A stretch of 64,000 bases of DNA from Bacillus gaemokensis (GCF_001590835.1 NZ_LTAQ01000012.1:124001-188000), one strand, 5' to 3'; positions 8,243 through 17,604 are shown, counted from the stretch's first letter. Made by a program: numbers and translations. Notes: generated by a model from the letters alone, not told the origin.

Positions 8243-8271
8243 TTGCATAAAAGTTAACGTTAACGTAAAAT
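8243..8271 (+). promoter_or_regulatory. MerR-regulated promoter with palindromic operator
   Basis: TTGCAT (8243-8248) and TAAAAT (8266-8271) are separated by 17 bp. The spacer contains the perfect palindrome GTTAACGTTAAC (8253-8264). A palindrome between -35 and -10 is the classical MerR-family operator position, so the regulator at 8301 probably controls this promoter. Confidence 0.65.
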
Positions 8272-8300
8272 GTAATAATCTGATGAAGGGAGGAATAAAC

Positions 8301-8708
8301 ATGTATAAGATCGATGAAGTAACGAAACAAGTTGGATTAACAAAACGGACTCTTCGTTATTATGAGGAAATTGGTTTAATTCATCCACCGGAGCGTAGCG
8401 AAGGGAATATTCGTCTTTATACTGATGATGATATTGCACGTATTAAAAAAATTGTAGAAGCGAAAGAAGTATTAGGAATCACACTTCAAGAAATGCAGCA
8501 TTTCTTATCGTTAAAAGAGCGTATGGAACAAAGGCGAAATAGTGACAATCCACGTGACCGTGAAGTGATTCAAGACATTCGGGATATGCTGGAGAGCCAA
8601 GTACAAACGCTAGATATAAAAATGAAGCAAATGCAGCGCGTGAAAGCAGAATTAGAGAATAGTTTAGATCGCGCAAGCAAATTTTTGGAGGAAACAAAAG
8701 GAGAGTAA
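8301..8708 (+). CDS. MerR family transcriptional regulator
   Basis: A 135-residue regulator. The N-terminal winged helix-turn-helix reads YKIDEVTKQVGLTKRTLRYYEEIGLI, followed by wing residues with RLYTDDDI. A long coiled coil (about residues 75-130) serves for dimerisation. No effector-binding domain and no cysteine metal site remain, so it resembles the small YfmP-like regulators that control a neighbouring efflux gene. The ATG at 8301 is chosen for its GGGAGGAATAAAC ribosome site. The stop overlaps the start of the transporter (TAATG), implying translational coupling. Confidence 0.9.
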   Translation: MYKIDEVTKQVGLTKRTLRYYEEIGLIHPPERSEGNIRLYTDDDIARIKKIVEAKEVLGITLQEMQHFLSLKERMEQRRNSDNPRDREVIQDIRDMLESQVQTLDIKMKQMQRVKAELENSLDRASKFLEETKGE

Positions 8709-9877
8709 TGAATATGGAGAGCAAACAAAAATTAGGGAGACTGATTACAGTGCTGGCTACTTTCCTTGCCTTTTCAGGCATCGGAGTAGTTGATCCCATC
8801 TTGCCGATCATTGCTGAAAAAATCGGTGCAACACATTGGCAGGTGGAAATGTTATTTACAGCATATATTTTAACAATGGCAATTATGATGTTGCCAGCTG
8901 GTTTATTTGCAGCTCGGTTTGGCGATAAACGAATGATGACGATTGGTTTAGCAATTGTAACTGTATTTGCTTTTATATGTGGGATATCACAAACAATTGC
9001 CCAATTATCTATTTTTCGTGCTGGCTGGGGATTAGGAAATGCGATGTTCTTCGCAACAGCGATGACATTATTAATTGCTCTTAGTAAAGAAGTACATGAG
9101 GCAGTAGGTTTATATGAAGCAGCGATTGGTTTAGGGATGGCAGGTGGTCCATTGTTAGGTGGGTTACTCGGTGGACATTCTTGGCGTTATCCATTTTTTG
9201 CGACAAGCTTTTTAATTGTATTAGCATTTATTCTTGTTTTCTTTTTTGTAAAAGAACCGGAGCGCAAAGTAAAGCGTAAAGCAGCTGGCTTGGAGGAATT
9301 ACTTAACCTTATTAAATATAAACCATTTATGCAAGGTGCAATTTCAGGCATGTTCTATTATTATGGATTTTTTGTTGTATTAGCATATTCACCACTTGTT
9401 ATGCATTTATCGGCTATTCAACTCGGCTTCGTATTTTGCGGATGGGGACTTGCGCTAGCATATGGATCTGCGATATTAGCGCATAAATTAGAAGGAAAAT
9501 ATGAGCCGAAAGCATTGCTGCGTTTTAGTTTATTCGTATTTGCGATTGTATTAATTGCGTTATTCTTTGTCGAAGTTATGTGGTTACAAATTATTCTTAT
9601 CGTTCTATCAGGATTAGCGTCGGGATTAAATAACGCTTTATATACAAGCTATGTGATGGATATTTCACCTTATGAAAGATCTATTACATCAGGTGTATAT
9701 AATTTCGTTCGTTGGCTTGGCGGGGCAATTGCGCCAATTTTATCAGGAATTATTGGCCACGCGATTTCACCACAAAGCCCATTTTTAGTTGGAGGCGTTG
9801 TTGTATTAGTGGGCTGCGTTATGATTTTGATCCCTGTTCGTGAAACGGCGGAAGTAGAGACAAAAACCCTTTCTTAA
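8708..9877 (+). CDS. MFS drug-efflux transporter
   Basis: A 389-residue major facilitator with about 12 membrane segments. The loop between segments 2 and 3 carries a motif A-like sequence, ARFGDKRMM. The proline/glycine-rich PILPIIAEKIG follows the first segment and GGPLLGGLLGG is a motif C-like stretch, typical of proton-driven drug antiporters of the DHA1 type. It starts inside the stop of the merR-type gene; a second ATG at 8714 is an alternative. YfmO, paired with YfmP in B. subtilis, is a comparable arrangement. The substrate is unknown. The gene ends in a terminator. Confidence 0.9.
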   Translation: MNMESKQKLGRLITVLATFLAFSGIGVVDPILPIIAEKIGATHWQVEMLFTAYILTMAIMMLPAGLFAARFGDKRMMTIGLAIVTVFAFICGISQTIAQLSIFRAGWGLGNAMFFATAMTLLIALSKEVHEAVGLYEAAIGLGMAGGPLLGGLLGGHSWRYPFFATSFLIVLAFILVFFFVKEPERKVKRKAAGLEELLNLIKYKPFMQGAISGMFYYYGFFVVLAYSPLVMHLSAIQLGFVFCGWGLALAYGSAILAHKLEGKYEPKALLRFSLFVFAIVLIALFFVEVMWLQIILIVLSGLASGLNNALYTSYVMDISPYERSITSGVYNFVRWLGGAIAPILSGIIGHAISPQSPFLVGGVVVLVGCVMILIPVRETAEVETKTLS

Positions 9878-9891
9878 GAAAGGGTTTTCTT
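9862..9891 (+). terminator. terminator after the MFS transporter
   Basis: The stem AACCCTTTC/GAAAGGGTT straddles the stop codon and is followed by TTTCTTTATT. Confidence 0.85.
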
Positions 9892-10006
9892 TATTGTTAA
9901 ATATAGTGTTTTTTTAATATGCGAACAAAAACGATCTGACTAAAATATATTTTCGGTATTTTTGTACTTTTAACTATACTTTTTGCATGTTTTGTTTTAT
10001 TTTTGT

Positions 10007-10030
10007 TAGGGGACATTAATGATGTCCCTA
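10007..10030 (+). promoter_or_regulatory. hairpin in the speE leader
   Basis: GGGACAT/ATGTCCC with a five-base loop lies about 35 bp before the speE start. It has no T-run after it and does not cover the ribosome site. Its function is not evident. Confidence 0.4.
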
Positions 10031-10063
10031 TTATAAATTTGCAGCGAAAGGCGTGATTGTACG

Positions 10064-10891
10064 ATGGAACTATGGTTCACTGAAAAACAAACAAAACATT
10101 TTGGAATTACGGCGCGTATTAACCGCACATTACATACGGAGCAAACAGAATTTCAAAAGCTTGATATGGTTGAAACTGCAGAATTCGGAAACATGCTTAT
10201 TTTAGATGGCATGGTTATGACGACAGAGAAGGATGAGTTCGTTTATCATGAAATGGTAGCGCACGTACCTTTATTTACACATCCAAACCCTGAGAATGTA
10301 TTAGTTGTTGGTGGCGGCGATGGCGGTGTTATTCGTGAAGTTTTAAAACACCCAAGTGTAAAGAAAGCAACGCTTGTTGAAATTGATGGGAAAGTAATTG
10401 AGTACTCTAAACAGTACTTACCAACAATTGCAGGTGCATTAGATAATGAGCGCGTTGAAGTGAAAGTAGGAGACGGTTTCCTACACATTGCAGAAAGCGA
10501 AAATGAATATGACGTAATCATGGTTGACTCTACAGAGCCAGTAGGACCAGCAGTAAACTTATTTACAAAAGGATTCTACGCTGGAATCTCTAAAGCGTTA
10601 AAAGAAGACGGTATTTTCGTTGCGCAAACGGACAACCCTTGGTTCACACCAGAATTAATTACAACTGTGTTTAAAGACGTAAAAGAAATCTTCCGGATTA
10701 CACGTCTATACACAGCAAACATCCCAACGTACCCAAGCGGACTTTGGACATTCACAATTGGATCTAAACAACATGATCCACTAGAAGTAAGAGCAGAACG
10801 TTTCCACGAAATCGAAACGAAATACTACACAAAAGAACTGCATAAAGCAGCTTTCGCGTTACCGAAATTTGTTGGAGATTTAATTAAGTAA
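10064..10891 (+). CDS. speE: spermidine synthase SpeE
   Basis: A 275-residue aminopropyltransferase that moves the aminopropyl group of decarboxylated SAM to putrescine. Visible motifs are the N-terminal beta segment ending in [19 protein letters not shown], the nucleotide loop [16 protein letters not shown], the LVEID acidic strand, and [10 protein letters not shown] with the active-site Asp. Length matches the family. It is followed by speB on the same strand, as in B. subtilis ywhF-ywhG. Here the two are separated by about 360 bp filled by an intergenic repeat, so co-transcription is less certain. Confidence 0.96.
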   Translation: MELWFTEKQTKHFGITARINRTLHTEQTEFQKLDMVETAEFGNMLILDGMVMTTEKDEFVYHEMVAHVPLFTHPNPENVLVVGGGDGGVIREVLKHPSVKKATLVEIDGKVIEYSKQYLPTIAGALDNERVEVKVGDGFLHIAESENEYDVIMVDSTEPVGPAVNLFTKGFYAGISKALKEDGIFVAQTDNPWFTPELITTVFKDVKEIFRITRLYTANIPTYPSGLWTFTIGSKQHDPLEVRAERFHEIETKYYTKELHKAAFALPKFVGDLIK

Positions 10892-11130
10892 TAAAAGCGG
10901 AAGCCACCGAGTATTCTAGGTGCTGTAGCTGGACAATAGAAAAGCGGAAATGCCCCGTTTAGGGCCGATTGGCTAAAGTTCTTTCACACAGAAAGTGATT
11001 TTTACTTTCTTGTGTGGAAGGTTTTTAGACACGAGGTCCTGGGCATTGTAGCTAGACAGAATAAAAGCAGAAGCGGCTCATTTAAGGTGTACGATAGAAC
11101 GGACATGCTAGCAGCTGAAGCTATTATAGA
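10889..11130 (+). repeat. family A intergenic repeats (AAAAGCGGAAG units)
   Basis: A truncated unit (about 10892-10935) is followed by a full type 1 unit, which begins AAAAGCGGAAATGCC and ends GTAGCTAGACAG. The type 1 unit holds a long hairpin, CTAAAGTTCTTTCACACAGAAAG pairing with CTTTCTTGTGTGGAAGGTTTTTAG (about 10972-11029). A degenerate third unit follows. The same units recur at 12.1, 17.3, 45.6, 47.4, 48.7 and 55.4 kb. This is the kind of bcr repeat known from the B. cereus group. Confidence 0.75.
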
Positions 11131-11255
11131 AAAATAATCTTCGCTTTTGTTAAAAGAAGATTGAGGTAAATCGAGAAAGAGGAGCACCGTGCTCCAAATT
11201 TGAGAAATAATGAAAGGTTGGGATACCTTAAGTTCCACATAAGGAGGAAAAGAAT

Positions 11256-12128
11256 ATGCGTTTTGATGAAGCTTATTCAGGTAAAGTATTTATTAACAGT
11301 CATCCAAGTTTTGAAGATGCAGAGGTAGTAATTTACGGAATGCCAATGGATTGGACAGTAAGTTACCGTCCAGGTTCTCGTTTTGGCCCTGCACGTATTC
11401 GTGAAGTATCGATTGGACTAGAAGAGTACAGTCCATATTTAGATCGTGAGCTAGAAGAAGTAAAATATTTTGATGCTGGTGATATTCCACTTCCATTTGG
11501 GAATGCACAGCGCAGCATAGACATGATTGAAGAATATGTAACAAAACTATTAGATGCCGGTAAGTTTCCACTAGGTCTCGGTGGTGAGCACTTAGTGTCT
11601 TGGCCAATTTTTAAGGCAATGGCAAAAAAATATCCGGATTTAGCAATCATTCATATGGATGCTCATACCGATTTACGTGAGTCCTATGAAGGAGAGCCTT
11701 TATCTCACTCTACACCAATTCGTAAAGTGTGCGATTTAATTGGTCCGGAAAACGTATATTCTTTCGGAATTCGTTCTGGAATGAAAGAAGAATTCGAGTG
11801 GGCAAAAGAAGTAGGCATGAATCTATACAAATTTGACGTGTTAGAACCGTTAAAAGAAGTATTACCAAAGCTTGCAGGACGCCCAGTTTATGTCACAATT
11901 GACATTGACGTATTAGACCCAGCTCACGCTCCTGGAACAGGAACATTAGAGGCTGGCGGTATCACATCTAAAGAATTATTAGATTCCATTGTAGCAATTG
12001 CAAATTCAAATATAAATGTAGTTGGAGCGGACTTAGTAGAAGTAGCTCCAATCTACGATCACAGTGACCAAACACCAATCGCAGCAAGCAAATTCGTGCG
12101 GGAAATGCTTCTTGGTTGGGTGAAATAA
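11256..12128 (+). CDS. speB: agmatinase SpeB
   Basis: A 290-residue ureohydrolase that converts agmatine to putrescine and urea, the step before spermidine synthase. The binuclear manganese ligands are visible in GGEHL, HMDAHTDLRE and TIDIDVLDPAHAPGTGT. The start has a strong AAGGAGGAAAAG site. The neighbouring speE places it in the arginine decarboxylase route to polyamines. The downstream stretch is a repeat rather than a gene, and the nearest terminator is at 12331. Confidence 0.96.
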   Translation: MRFDEAYSGKVFINSHPSFEDAEVVIYGMPMDWTVSYRPGSRFGPARIREVSIGLEEYSPYLDRELEEVKYFDAGDIPLPFGNAQRSIDMIEEYVTKLLDAGKFPLGLGGEHLVSWPIFKAMAKKYPDLAIIHMDAHTDLRESYEGEPLSHSTPIRKVCDLIGPENVYSFGIRSGMKEEFEWAKEVGMNLYKFDVLEPLKEVLPKLAGRPVYVTIDIDVLDPAHAPGTGTLEAGGITSKELLDSIVAIANSNINVVGADLVEVAPIYDHSDQTPIAASKFVREMLLGWVK

Positions 12129-12247
12129 AAGCGAAGGCAGCTTGCTCAGAATCGCAGGTCATTGGAGCACTCGACCGAGAAGCGCTTTTGGCTTCGACCG
12201 AGAGTGTGAAATGGCCGGAGGTTCTAGCTGCCGCAGCTAGATAAAAA
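12125..12247 (+). repeat. family A repeat, type 2 variant
   Basis: One unit begins AAAAGCGAAGGCAGCTTGC at the speB stop and ends TTCTAGCTGCCGCAGCTAGA. Its reverse-oriented near twin is at about 55520-55640, with the same GACCGAGAAGCGCTTTTGG core. Confidence 0.75.
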
Positions 12248-12330
12248 TAAAAGCGAATGTCAAATTTTGCAGTATCCATATATCGGCGCTTTTGCAAAAT
12301 TCGACATCCGCTTACGCAGTACGTATAAGA

Positions 12331-12373
12331 AAAAAGGAGCGAGTCCCACTGGGTGGAACTTGCTCCTTTTTTT
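12331..12373. terminator. bidirectional terminator speB/PfoR-like gene
   Basis: AAAAAGGAGCgAGT pairs with AACTtGCTCCTTTTTTT. It serves the end of the minus-strand membrane gene and the rightward transcript from speB. Confidence 0.85.
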
Positions 12374-13409
12374 ATGCAATTTTCTCTTCTGAAGAGATTC
12401 CGCGAATTTCATCTGCGGACCGAATCGGATATTTACGGAATACGATTGTCCCAATATATCCAATGATTGTGGTCACGATTCCACATAGTACAGCGGCAAT
12501 TGCTACTTTTATGACATCATTGAATCCAAAGAGAACAAGTAGTCCTGGAATTGGTGATGCTGTACCAGGCGCATTGTTTACAAGTTGGAATAAGGATGTA
12601 ATAATCCCAGCCAGTGCACCACCGACAAAGTTTGTCGTATAGATTGGAATTGGATTTGCTGCTACCACATCAGCTTGTGTTAATGGTTCAATTGCTACAG
12701 CGATTGTATCTTTTTTTGAACAAATCTTTAAACGTTTAAAGAAAATAAAGTTCATTGGAGCGGAGGCGGCTACTGCCAGACTACCAATAGCCATTGGTAA
12801 ACCTGTTAATCCTAGCATAGCGGTTAGTGCCATGGAGCTTAATGGAGATGTAGAAATAACTGTTATGAGTCCGCCAAGCATGATCCCCATAATAATTGGG
12901 CTTTCTGTCGTTGCGATTGAAATGATAGAGCCAATTTTTCCAAGTGTTGCATTTACAAGGGGATCCATAAGCATAGCCATTCCACGTGAAAGTGGTGCTG
13001 CGATGAATAAAATTGCTAAAAATTCTACACCAGCGGGCAATTTCTTTTCGAGGAATTTCACGACAAAGGCGCAAACATATCCAGCGAAAAATCCTGGTAA
13101 AATGCCAAATCCACTAGAGGCAATACCGATTAAAACAGCATATACAGGAGATACACCGATTGCGAGTGCCACTAAAATCGCAGCTGCGACACCGCTCATA
13201 CTACCGGAAGCTTGTCCGACCGATTGTAAGAAACTGTTATGAAACATTTCGCCACCGATATAACGATGAAATGCTTCAATAAGAAAGCTTGCGATTGCAG
13301 CATTGGCTAAAGCACCCATCGCCTTCATTCCGTAAGGAGCACGAAAGCTAAAAAGTGTAAAAAGAAAAAGTACAACGAGTAGTAGTGCTAAACCTTGCAA
13401 GATAGCCAT
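12372..13409 (-). CDS. PTS_EIIC_2 / PfoR-like integral membrane protein
   Basis: A 345-residue protein that is almost entirely membrane segments (about nine or ten), rich in Gly, Ala and Ile. It contains repeated glycine-rich loops such as GVSPVYAVLIGIASSGFGILPGF and PLSSMALTAMLGLTGLPM. It resembles the PTS IIC-like family that includes PfoR, described in Clostridium perfringens as a regulator of the perfringolysin O gene. It lacks IIA and IIB domains and phosphorylation sites, so it is not a complete PTS permease. Its own substrate is unknown. The ribosome site AAAGGGGAC is moderate. Confidence 0.75.
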   Translation of the reverse strand: MAILQGLALLLVVLFLFTLFSFRAPYGMKAMGALANAAIASFLIEAFHRYIGGEMFHNSFLQSVGQASGSMSGVAAAILVALAIGVSPVYAVLIGIASSGFGILPGFFAGYVCAFVVKFLEKKLPAGVEFLAILFIAAPLSRGMAMLMDPLVNATLGKIGSIISIATTESPIIMGIMLGGLITVISTSPLSSMALTAMLGLTGLPMAIGSLAVAASAPMNFIFFKRLKICSKKDTIAVAIEPLTQADVVAANPIPIYTTNFVGGALAGIITSLFQLVNNAPGTASPIPGLLVLFGFNDVIKVAIAAVLCGIVTTIIGYIGTIVFRKYPIRSADEIRGISSEEKIA

Positions 13410-13522
13410 TTGAAAAATGTCCCCTTTTGATTTTTGTTATAAAAATTTGTATTATCCAATAATAATACAAAAATTGCTCGAACGGAAAATTTTTTTCTTA
13501 GGAAAATACTACAAACAATTCT

Positions 13523-13540
13523 CCTTACACGATTGTAAGG
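13523..13540 (+). promoter_or_regulatory. BceR/YxdJ-type response-regulator operator upstream of yxeA
   Basis: CCTTACACGATTGTAAGG is a perfect inverted repeat containing TTACA-N4-TGTAA. That is the TnACA-N4-TGTAA pattern described for BceR, PsdR and YxdJ sites of B. subtilis. A further half site, GTGTAAGACA, follows at about 13544. TATAAT at 13584-13589 is a candidate -10. In B. subtilis yxeA lies next to the YxdJ-controlled yxdLM genes. Confidence 0.65.
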
Positions 13541-13642
13541 AAAGTGTAAGACATTTCGATAGAGTATAGTATGTCCTTTTCCGTATAATACAAATATGAG
13601 TATAGGAATGGTAAGGAAGATATACAAGCAGGAGGAACATAT

Positions 13643-14005
13643 ATGAAATTGGTAATTAGAGTTTTAGTCGTTTTTGCCATTCTTTTAGGTGGAACGGCAT
13701 ATTATTTACAATCAAAAACAGAAGGTGTAGAGGCCTTTGTCGATAATTTCTTTTCAAATAAAGAAATACAAGATTATTACGCGGTTATAAATAAAGGTGA
13801 GAAAAAAGATGATGAATATTTATATACATTAAAGGGCTACACAGAAGATGGAAAGCAACAAACCATTAAAAAGATGGTAAATCGTCAGCTACATCCAGGT
13901 GCTTTTATAAAAATTTATGCGAAGGGGATGCAAGGAAAAGGCTGGGCTGAAGTGTCAAAAGAAGAAATTCCAGAGAAAGCATTAAAACAATTACAGAAAT
14001 CATAA
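13643..14005 (+). CDS. yxeA: YxeA family exported protein
   Basis: A 120-residue protein with an N-terminal signal peptide or anchor (IRVLVVFAILLGGTAYYL) and a small extracytoplasmic domain. The segments YYAVINKGEKKDDEYLYTLKGYTEDGK and LHPGAFIKIYAKG are typical of the DUF1093/YxeA family. Its biochemical function is unknown. In B. subtilis the family is linked to antimicrobial-peptide-responsive YxdJK/BceRS-type signalling. The matching operator at 13523 supports that link here, although no Bce-type transporter lies in this window. GCAGGAGGAAC precedes the ATG. Confidence 0.82.
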   Translation: MKLVIRVLVVFAILLGGTAYYLQSKTEGVEAFVDNFFSNKEIQDYYAVINKGEKKDDEYLYTLKGYTEDGKQQTIKKMVNRQLHPGAFIKIYAKGMQGKGWAEVSKEEIPEKALKQLQKS

Positions 14006-14033
14006 AAAGGAGCGAATTATTCGCTCCTTTTTT
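14004..14033. terminator. bidirectional terminator yxeA/LD-carboxypeptidase
   Basis: The perfect stem AAAGGAGCGAAT/ATTCGCTCCTTT with T-runs on both sides lies between convergent genes. Confidence 0.9.
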
Positions 14034-15018
14034 AATGTGTTAACAACGTGATAGAAGATTGCTGTTGATTTGAAATGATTTTTACGCGCCCGCCAATTGG
14101 GAAAGTAAAAATAGGTGTCGTATGGCCAAAGTTGGCATTTGCAATTACAGGAATATGAGAAAGTTCTCCTTTTGAATAAATCATTTCTTGGATATCTTCT
14201 ATTACAGCTTCGGATTCTTTTTGCATTCTTCCAATTACAATGCCTTTTACATGTTTAAAATCAGGCTGCTGAATGAGAGAGTGTAAATAACGGTCAAAGG
14301 TTTTAACAGTAGCTTTTCCTGTTAAAGCATCTTCTTCTAAAAATAATATTTTGTCTCGTAAGCTCGGCATATATGCTGTTCCTTGCAGCAAATTGAAGGT
14401 ACTCATATTACCACCGACTATTTCTCCAACTGCTTCTCCTTCATGTATGGAAACATACCCTTCGTTTTGAAAGAAAGATCGATTTTCTTGGTCCATATAC
14501 CAAGGGTCATCGCTCCATGTTTCCGCAGGCTGTATTTCTATAGGCTCTTCATATGCAAGACATTTTAAAAAGTAATCGATTGTATAATCTAGTCCTTTCT
14601 CCATTCCAAATGAAGAAAAGTGAGGACCTGAATATGTAATAAGATTAGTCTTTGTATAAATTGCATTGCCCAGAGCGGTAATATCGGAATAACCACAGAA
14701 GATTTTTGGATTCTTGCGGATTAAGTCATAATCTAGATGTTGCAACAGGCCGTTAGAATTATAGCCCCCGAGTGTTGTTAAAATTGCTTTTACGCTTTGA
14801 TCAGCGAAAGCTTCATGGAAATCTTGAATTCGTGAAGAAACAGAAGAAGAAGCAAATCGATCAATTTCTTCTGCGTTTTTTGAAAAGGTAACGCGAAACC
14901 CCATATTTTTTAATCTTTTAATAGCGAGGTTACTTGTATAATCTGAAACGATACTTAAACTACAAGATGGTGAAATGACCCGAATTTCATCGCCTTGTTT
15001 TAATTTTGATGGTATCAT
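14032..15018 (-). CDS. LD-carboxypeptidase / MccF-like peptidase (S66)
   Basis: A 328-residue serine peptidase of family S66. The nucleophile lies in IFCGYSDITAL, after the oxyanion stretch TTLGGYNSNGLL. The catalytic Glu is in FLEEDA and the His in NANFGHTTPIFTFPIG. Members either trim murein tetrapeptides or, as MccF, cleave acylated nucleotide antibiotics such as microcin C. The YMDQENRSFFQNEG insertion is closer to the MccF subgroup, but I cannot decide between these roles. The start at 15018 follows AAAAGGGGCG; an upstream in-frame extension has no ribosome site. No signal peptide is visible. Confidence 0.85.
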   Translation of the reverse strand: MIPSKLKQGDEIRVISPSCSLSIVSDYTSNLAIKRLKNMGFRVTFSKNAEEIDRFASSSVSSRIQDFHEAFADQSVKAILTTLGGYNSNGLLQHLDYDLIRKNPKIFCGYSDITALGNAIYTKTNLITYSGPHFSSFGMEKGLDYTIDYFLKCLAYEEPIEIQPAETWSDDPWYMDQENRSFFQNEGYVSIHEGEAVGEIVGGNMSTFNLLQGTAYMPSLRDKILFLEEDALTGKATVKTFDRYLHSLIQQPDFKHVKGIVIGRMQKESEAVIEDIQEMIYSKGELSHIPVIANANFGHTTPIFTFPIGGRVKIISNQQQSSITLLTH

Positions 15019-15221
15019 TTGAAACGCCCCTTTTAATAAAAGAAAATTTAGATTTAACTGATATTTTAACATGGATGATACATACTTATAAATTGTTTTT
15101 TCGAAACGGGGTTTTCCTGATTTTTCAGCAGACAGACATAGGTTTTTTTTGATATGATAGGAAAAGTGATTTAATATAAGATTTATTTAATATCTATAAC
15201 ATATTGAAAGGTGTGCAAGAC

Positions 15222-15659
15222 GTGGAGAAACAACTTGCAGGCTTGCCAGTACACGTTCATTTCGTAACAGAAATCCGTGAAGGGGCACGAAAGGAAACTA
15301 TTGCTTTTGACGCAAATGGTCAATACTATGTAAAGGGTCAAAGTACATATGTAACGTTTCAAGAGCCGAACGAACAAGGCGAAGTAAAGACAATCATCAA
15401 AATTCAAGATGAACAAGTTCTCATTATGCGTTCAGGTGCTGTTTCTATGCGTCAGGCGCATGCAAAAGGTGAATGGACAACTGGTACGTATACGAGTGAA
15501 CTTGGTACGTTTGCATTGCAAACGAAAACTGATAATGTTCTTTTTAAATGGTCGGACGAGAAGAAAAAAGGACAACTCTTTTTAACGTACGCATTGCTTC
15601 TAAGTGAACAAGAAGCGGGTCGATATACAATTACGATTAATTTGAAGGAGGCAAAATAA
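15222..15659 (+). CDS. ywiB: DUF1934 beta-barrel protein YwiB
   Basis: A 145-residue protein rich in beta strands, of the YwiB/DUF1934 family (calycin-like barrel). The function is unknown. The GTG at 15222 is chosen because GAAAGGTG lies 8 bases before it, giving [14 protein letters not shown] at the N-terminus. It overlaps argS by one base (TAATG), as in B. subtilis, so the two are translationally coupled. Confidence 0.88.
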   Translation: MEKQLAGLPVHVHFVTEIREGARKETIAFDANGQYYVKGQSTYVTFQEPNEQGEVKTIIKIQDEQVLIMRSGAVSMRQAHAKGEWTTGTYTSELGTFALQTKTDNVLFKWSDEKKKGQLFLTYALLLSEQEAGRYTITINLKEAK

Positions 15660-17329
15660 TGAATTCTTTAGAACAAGTAAAAGAACTAATTAAGGAAGAA
15701 ATTAAAGCTGCTGTATTAAAAGCAGAGTTAGCAACAGAAGAACAAATTCCAAACGTTGTATTAGAATCTCCAAAAGATAAAACACACGGTGACTTCTCTA
15801 CAAACATGGCGATGCAACTTGCACGCGTTGCGAAAAAAGCACCTCGTATGATTGCAGAAGAATTAATTGCAAACTTCGATAAAGCAAAAGCTTCTATTGA
15901 AAAGATTGAAATTGCTGGTCCTGGTTTTATTAACTTCTACATGGATAACAGCTATTTAACAGACTTAATCCCAGCAATTGTTACTGCTGGCGAAACTTAT
16001 GGTGAGACAAACACTGGTAAAGGTGAAAAAGTACAAATTGAGTTCGTATCTGCAAACCCAACAGGTGACCTTCACTTAGGCCATGCACGTGGCGCAGCAG
16101 TAGGTGACACGTTATGTAACGTACTAGCAAAAGCAGGATACGATGTATCTCGTGAATACTACATTAATGATGCTGGTAACCAAATTCATAACTTAGCGCT
16201 TTCTGTTGAAGCTCGTTACATGCAAGCGTTAGGTTTAGAAAAAGAAATGCCAGAAGACGGTTACCATGGTGCAGATATCATCGGAATCGGAAAACGTTTA
16301 GCAGAAGAGTTCGGCGATCGTTATGCAAAAGCTGATGAGAAAGAAAGCTATGAATTCTACCGTGAGTACGGTTTAAAATATGAATTAGCAAAACTTCAAA
16401 AAGACTTAGAAAGCTTCCGTGTGAACTTCAATGTATGGTTCTCTGAAACATCACTATACAAAAACGGAAAAATTGATGAAGCACTTGCAGTATTAAAAGA
16501 GCGTAATGAAATATTTGAAGAAGACGGAGCAACTTGGTTCCGTTCTATGACTTACGGCGATGATAAAAACCGTGTGTTAATTAAAAACGATGGTTCTTAC
16601 ACATACTTAACGCCAGATATCGCGTATCACCGTGATAAATTGGAGCGCGGCTTCGATAAATTAATTAACATTTGGGGTGCTGACCACCATGGTTACATTC
16701 CTCGTATGAAAGCTGCAATCCAGGCACTGGGCTATGATAAAGATACACTAGAAGTAGAAATCATCCAAATGGTACAACTATACCAAAACGGTGAAAAAAT
16801 GAAAATGAGCAAACGTACAGGTAAAGCTGTTACACTTCGTGAGCTTATGGAAGAAGTGGGCGTGGACGCAATGCGCTACTTCTTTGCAATGCGTAGTAGT
16901 GATTCTCATTTAGACTTTGATATGGACTTAGCTGTATCAAAATCTAATGAAAACCCTGTATACTATGCACAATACGCTCATGCACGCGTATGCAGTATCC
17001 TTCGTCAAGGTGAAGAGCTTGGATTAACTGCAGGCGGAGATGTAAACTACAAACTTGTTGCTTCTGAAAAAGAAGTAGACTTACTGAAAAAACTTGGTGA
17101 ATTCCCAGTGGTAGTTGCGGATGCAGCACAAAAACGTCTGCCACACCGCATTACAAGCTATGCGTTTGAATTAGCTGCAGCACTTCACAGCTTCTACAAT
17201 GCAGAAAAAGTATTAAACCAAGATAACTTAGAGTTAAGTAAAGCTCGTTACGAATTAATGCGTGCAGTACGCATCACACTTCAAAATGCATTAGCATTAG
17301 TTGGTGTATCTGCGCCGGAGAAAATGTAA
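15659..17329 (+). CDS. argS: arginyl-tRNA synthetase
   Basis: A 556-residue class I aminoacyl-tRNA synthetase. The N-terminal Add1 domain recognising the tRNA D-loop covers about residues 1-110. The HIGH motif appears as HLGHARG, the KMSKS motif as KMSKRTG, and the C-terminal anticodon-binding helical domain ends in the usual VGVSAPEKM. It charges tRNA-Arg in the cytosol. It is the second gene of a ywiB-argS unit. GAAGGAGGC within ywiB supplies the ribosome site. A block of repeats follows the stop, and the first good terminator is at 17571. Confidence 0.97.
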   Translation: MNSLEQVKELIKEEIKAAVLKAELATEEQIPNVVLESPKDKTHGDFSTNMAMQLARVAKKAPRMIAEELIANFDKAKASIEKIEIAGPGFINFYMDNSYLTDLIPAIVTAGETYGETNTGKGEKVQIEFVSANPTGDLHLGHARGAAVGDTLCNVLAKAGYDVSREYYINDAGNQIHNLALSVEARYMQALGLEKEMPEDGYHGADIIGIGKRLAEEFGDRYAKADEKESYEFYREYGLKYELAKLQKDLESFRVNFNVWFSETSLYKNGKIDEALAVLKERNEIFEEDGATWFRSMTYGDDKNRVLIKNDGSYTYLTPDIAYHRDKLERGFDKLINIWGADHHGYIPRMKAAIQALGYDKDTLEVEIIQMVQLYQNGEKMKMSKRTGKAVTLRELMEEVGVDAMRYFFAMRSSDSHLDFDMDLAVSKSNENPVYYAQYAHARVCSILRQGEELGLTAGGDVNYKLVASEKEVDLLKKLGEFPVVVADAAQKRLPHRITSYAFELAAALHSFYNAEKVLNQDNLELSKARYELMRAVRITLQNALALVGVSAPEKM

Positions 17330-17332
17330 TAA

Positions 17333-17570
17333 CGAAAAGCGGAGCCGATTGTTTAGTCGCGGTGGCTAAGGTTCTTTTCCACAGAAGTTGCTTTTTACCT
17401 TCTTGTGGGGAAAGTTCTTAGACTCAAGGGACTAGGAGGCAGAGCTAGACAAAGAAAAGTGGAAGCAGCTTGCTCAGAATAGGAGGTGGATGGAGCTCCT
17501 GACAGAGAGGCGTAGTGTGCCTCGGAGGAAGGCGCGAAACCACCGAGTATTCTAGCTGCTGGAACTAGAT
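17333..17570 (+). repeat. family A repeats: one type 1 and one type 2 unit
   Basis: The type 1 unit (about 17335-17452) carries the CTAAGGTTCTTTTCCACA/TGTGGGGAAAGTTCTTAG hairpin. The type 2 unit (about 17454-17570) carries GATGGAGCTCCTGACAGAG and GCCTCGGAGGAAGG arms and ends TTCTAGCTGCTGGAACTAGA. Both begin AAAAG(C/T)GGA. Confidence 0.8.
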
Positions 17571-17600
17571 AAGAAAGAGACCATGAGTGGTCTCTTTCTT
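17571..17600. terminator. bidirectional terminator argS/secreted protein
   Basis: AAGAAAGAGACCA/TGGTCTCTTTCTT with a 4-base loop lies between convergent genes. Confidence 0.85.
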
Positions 17601-17604
17601 ATTA

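Noticed and set aside
10889-11130. Insertion sequence between speE and speB
   Set aside because: No transposase frame, no target duplication seen; the sequence belongs to the family A hairpin repeats.
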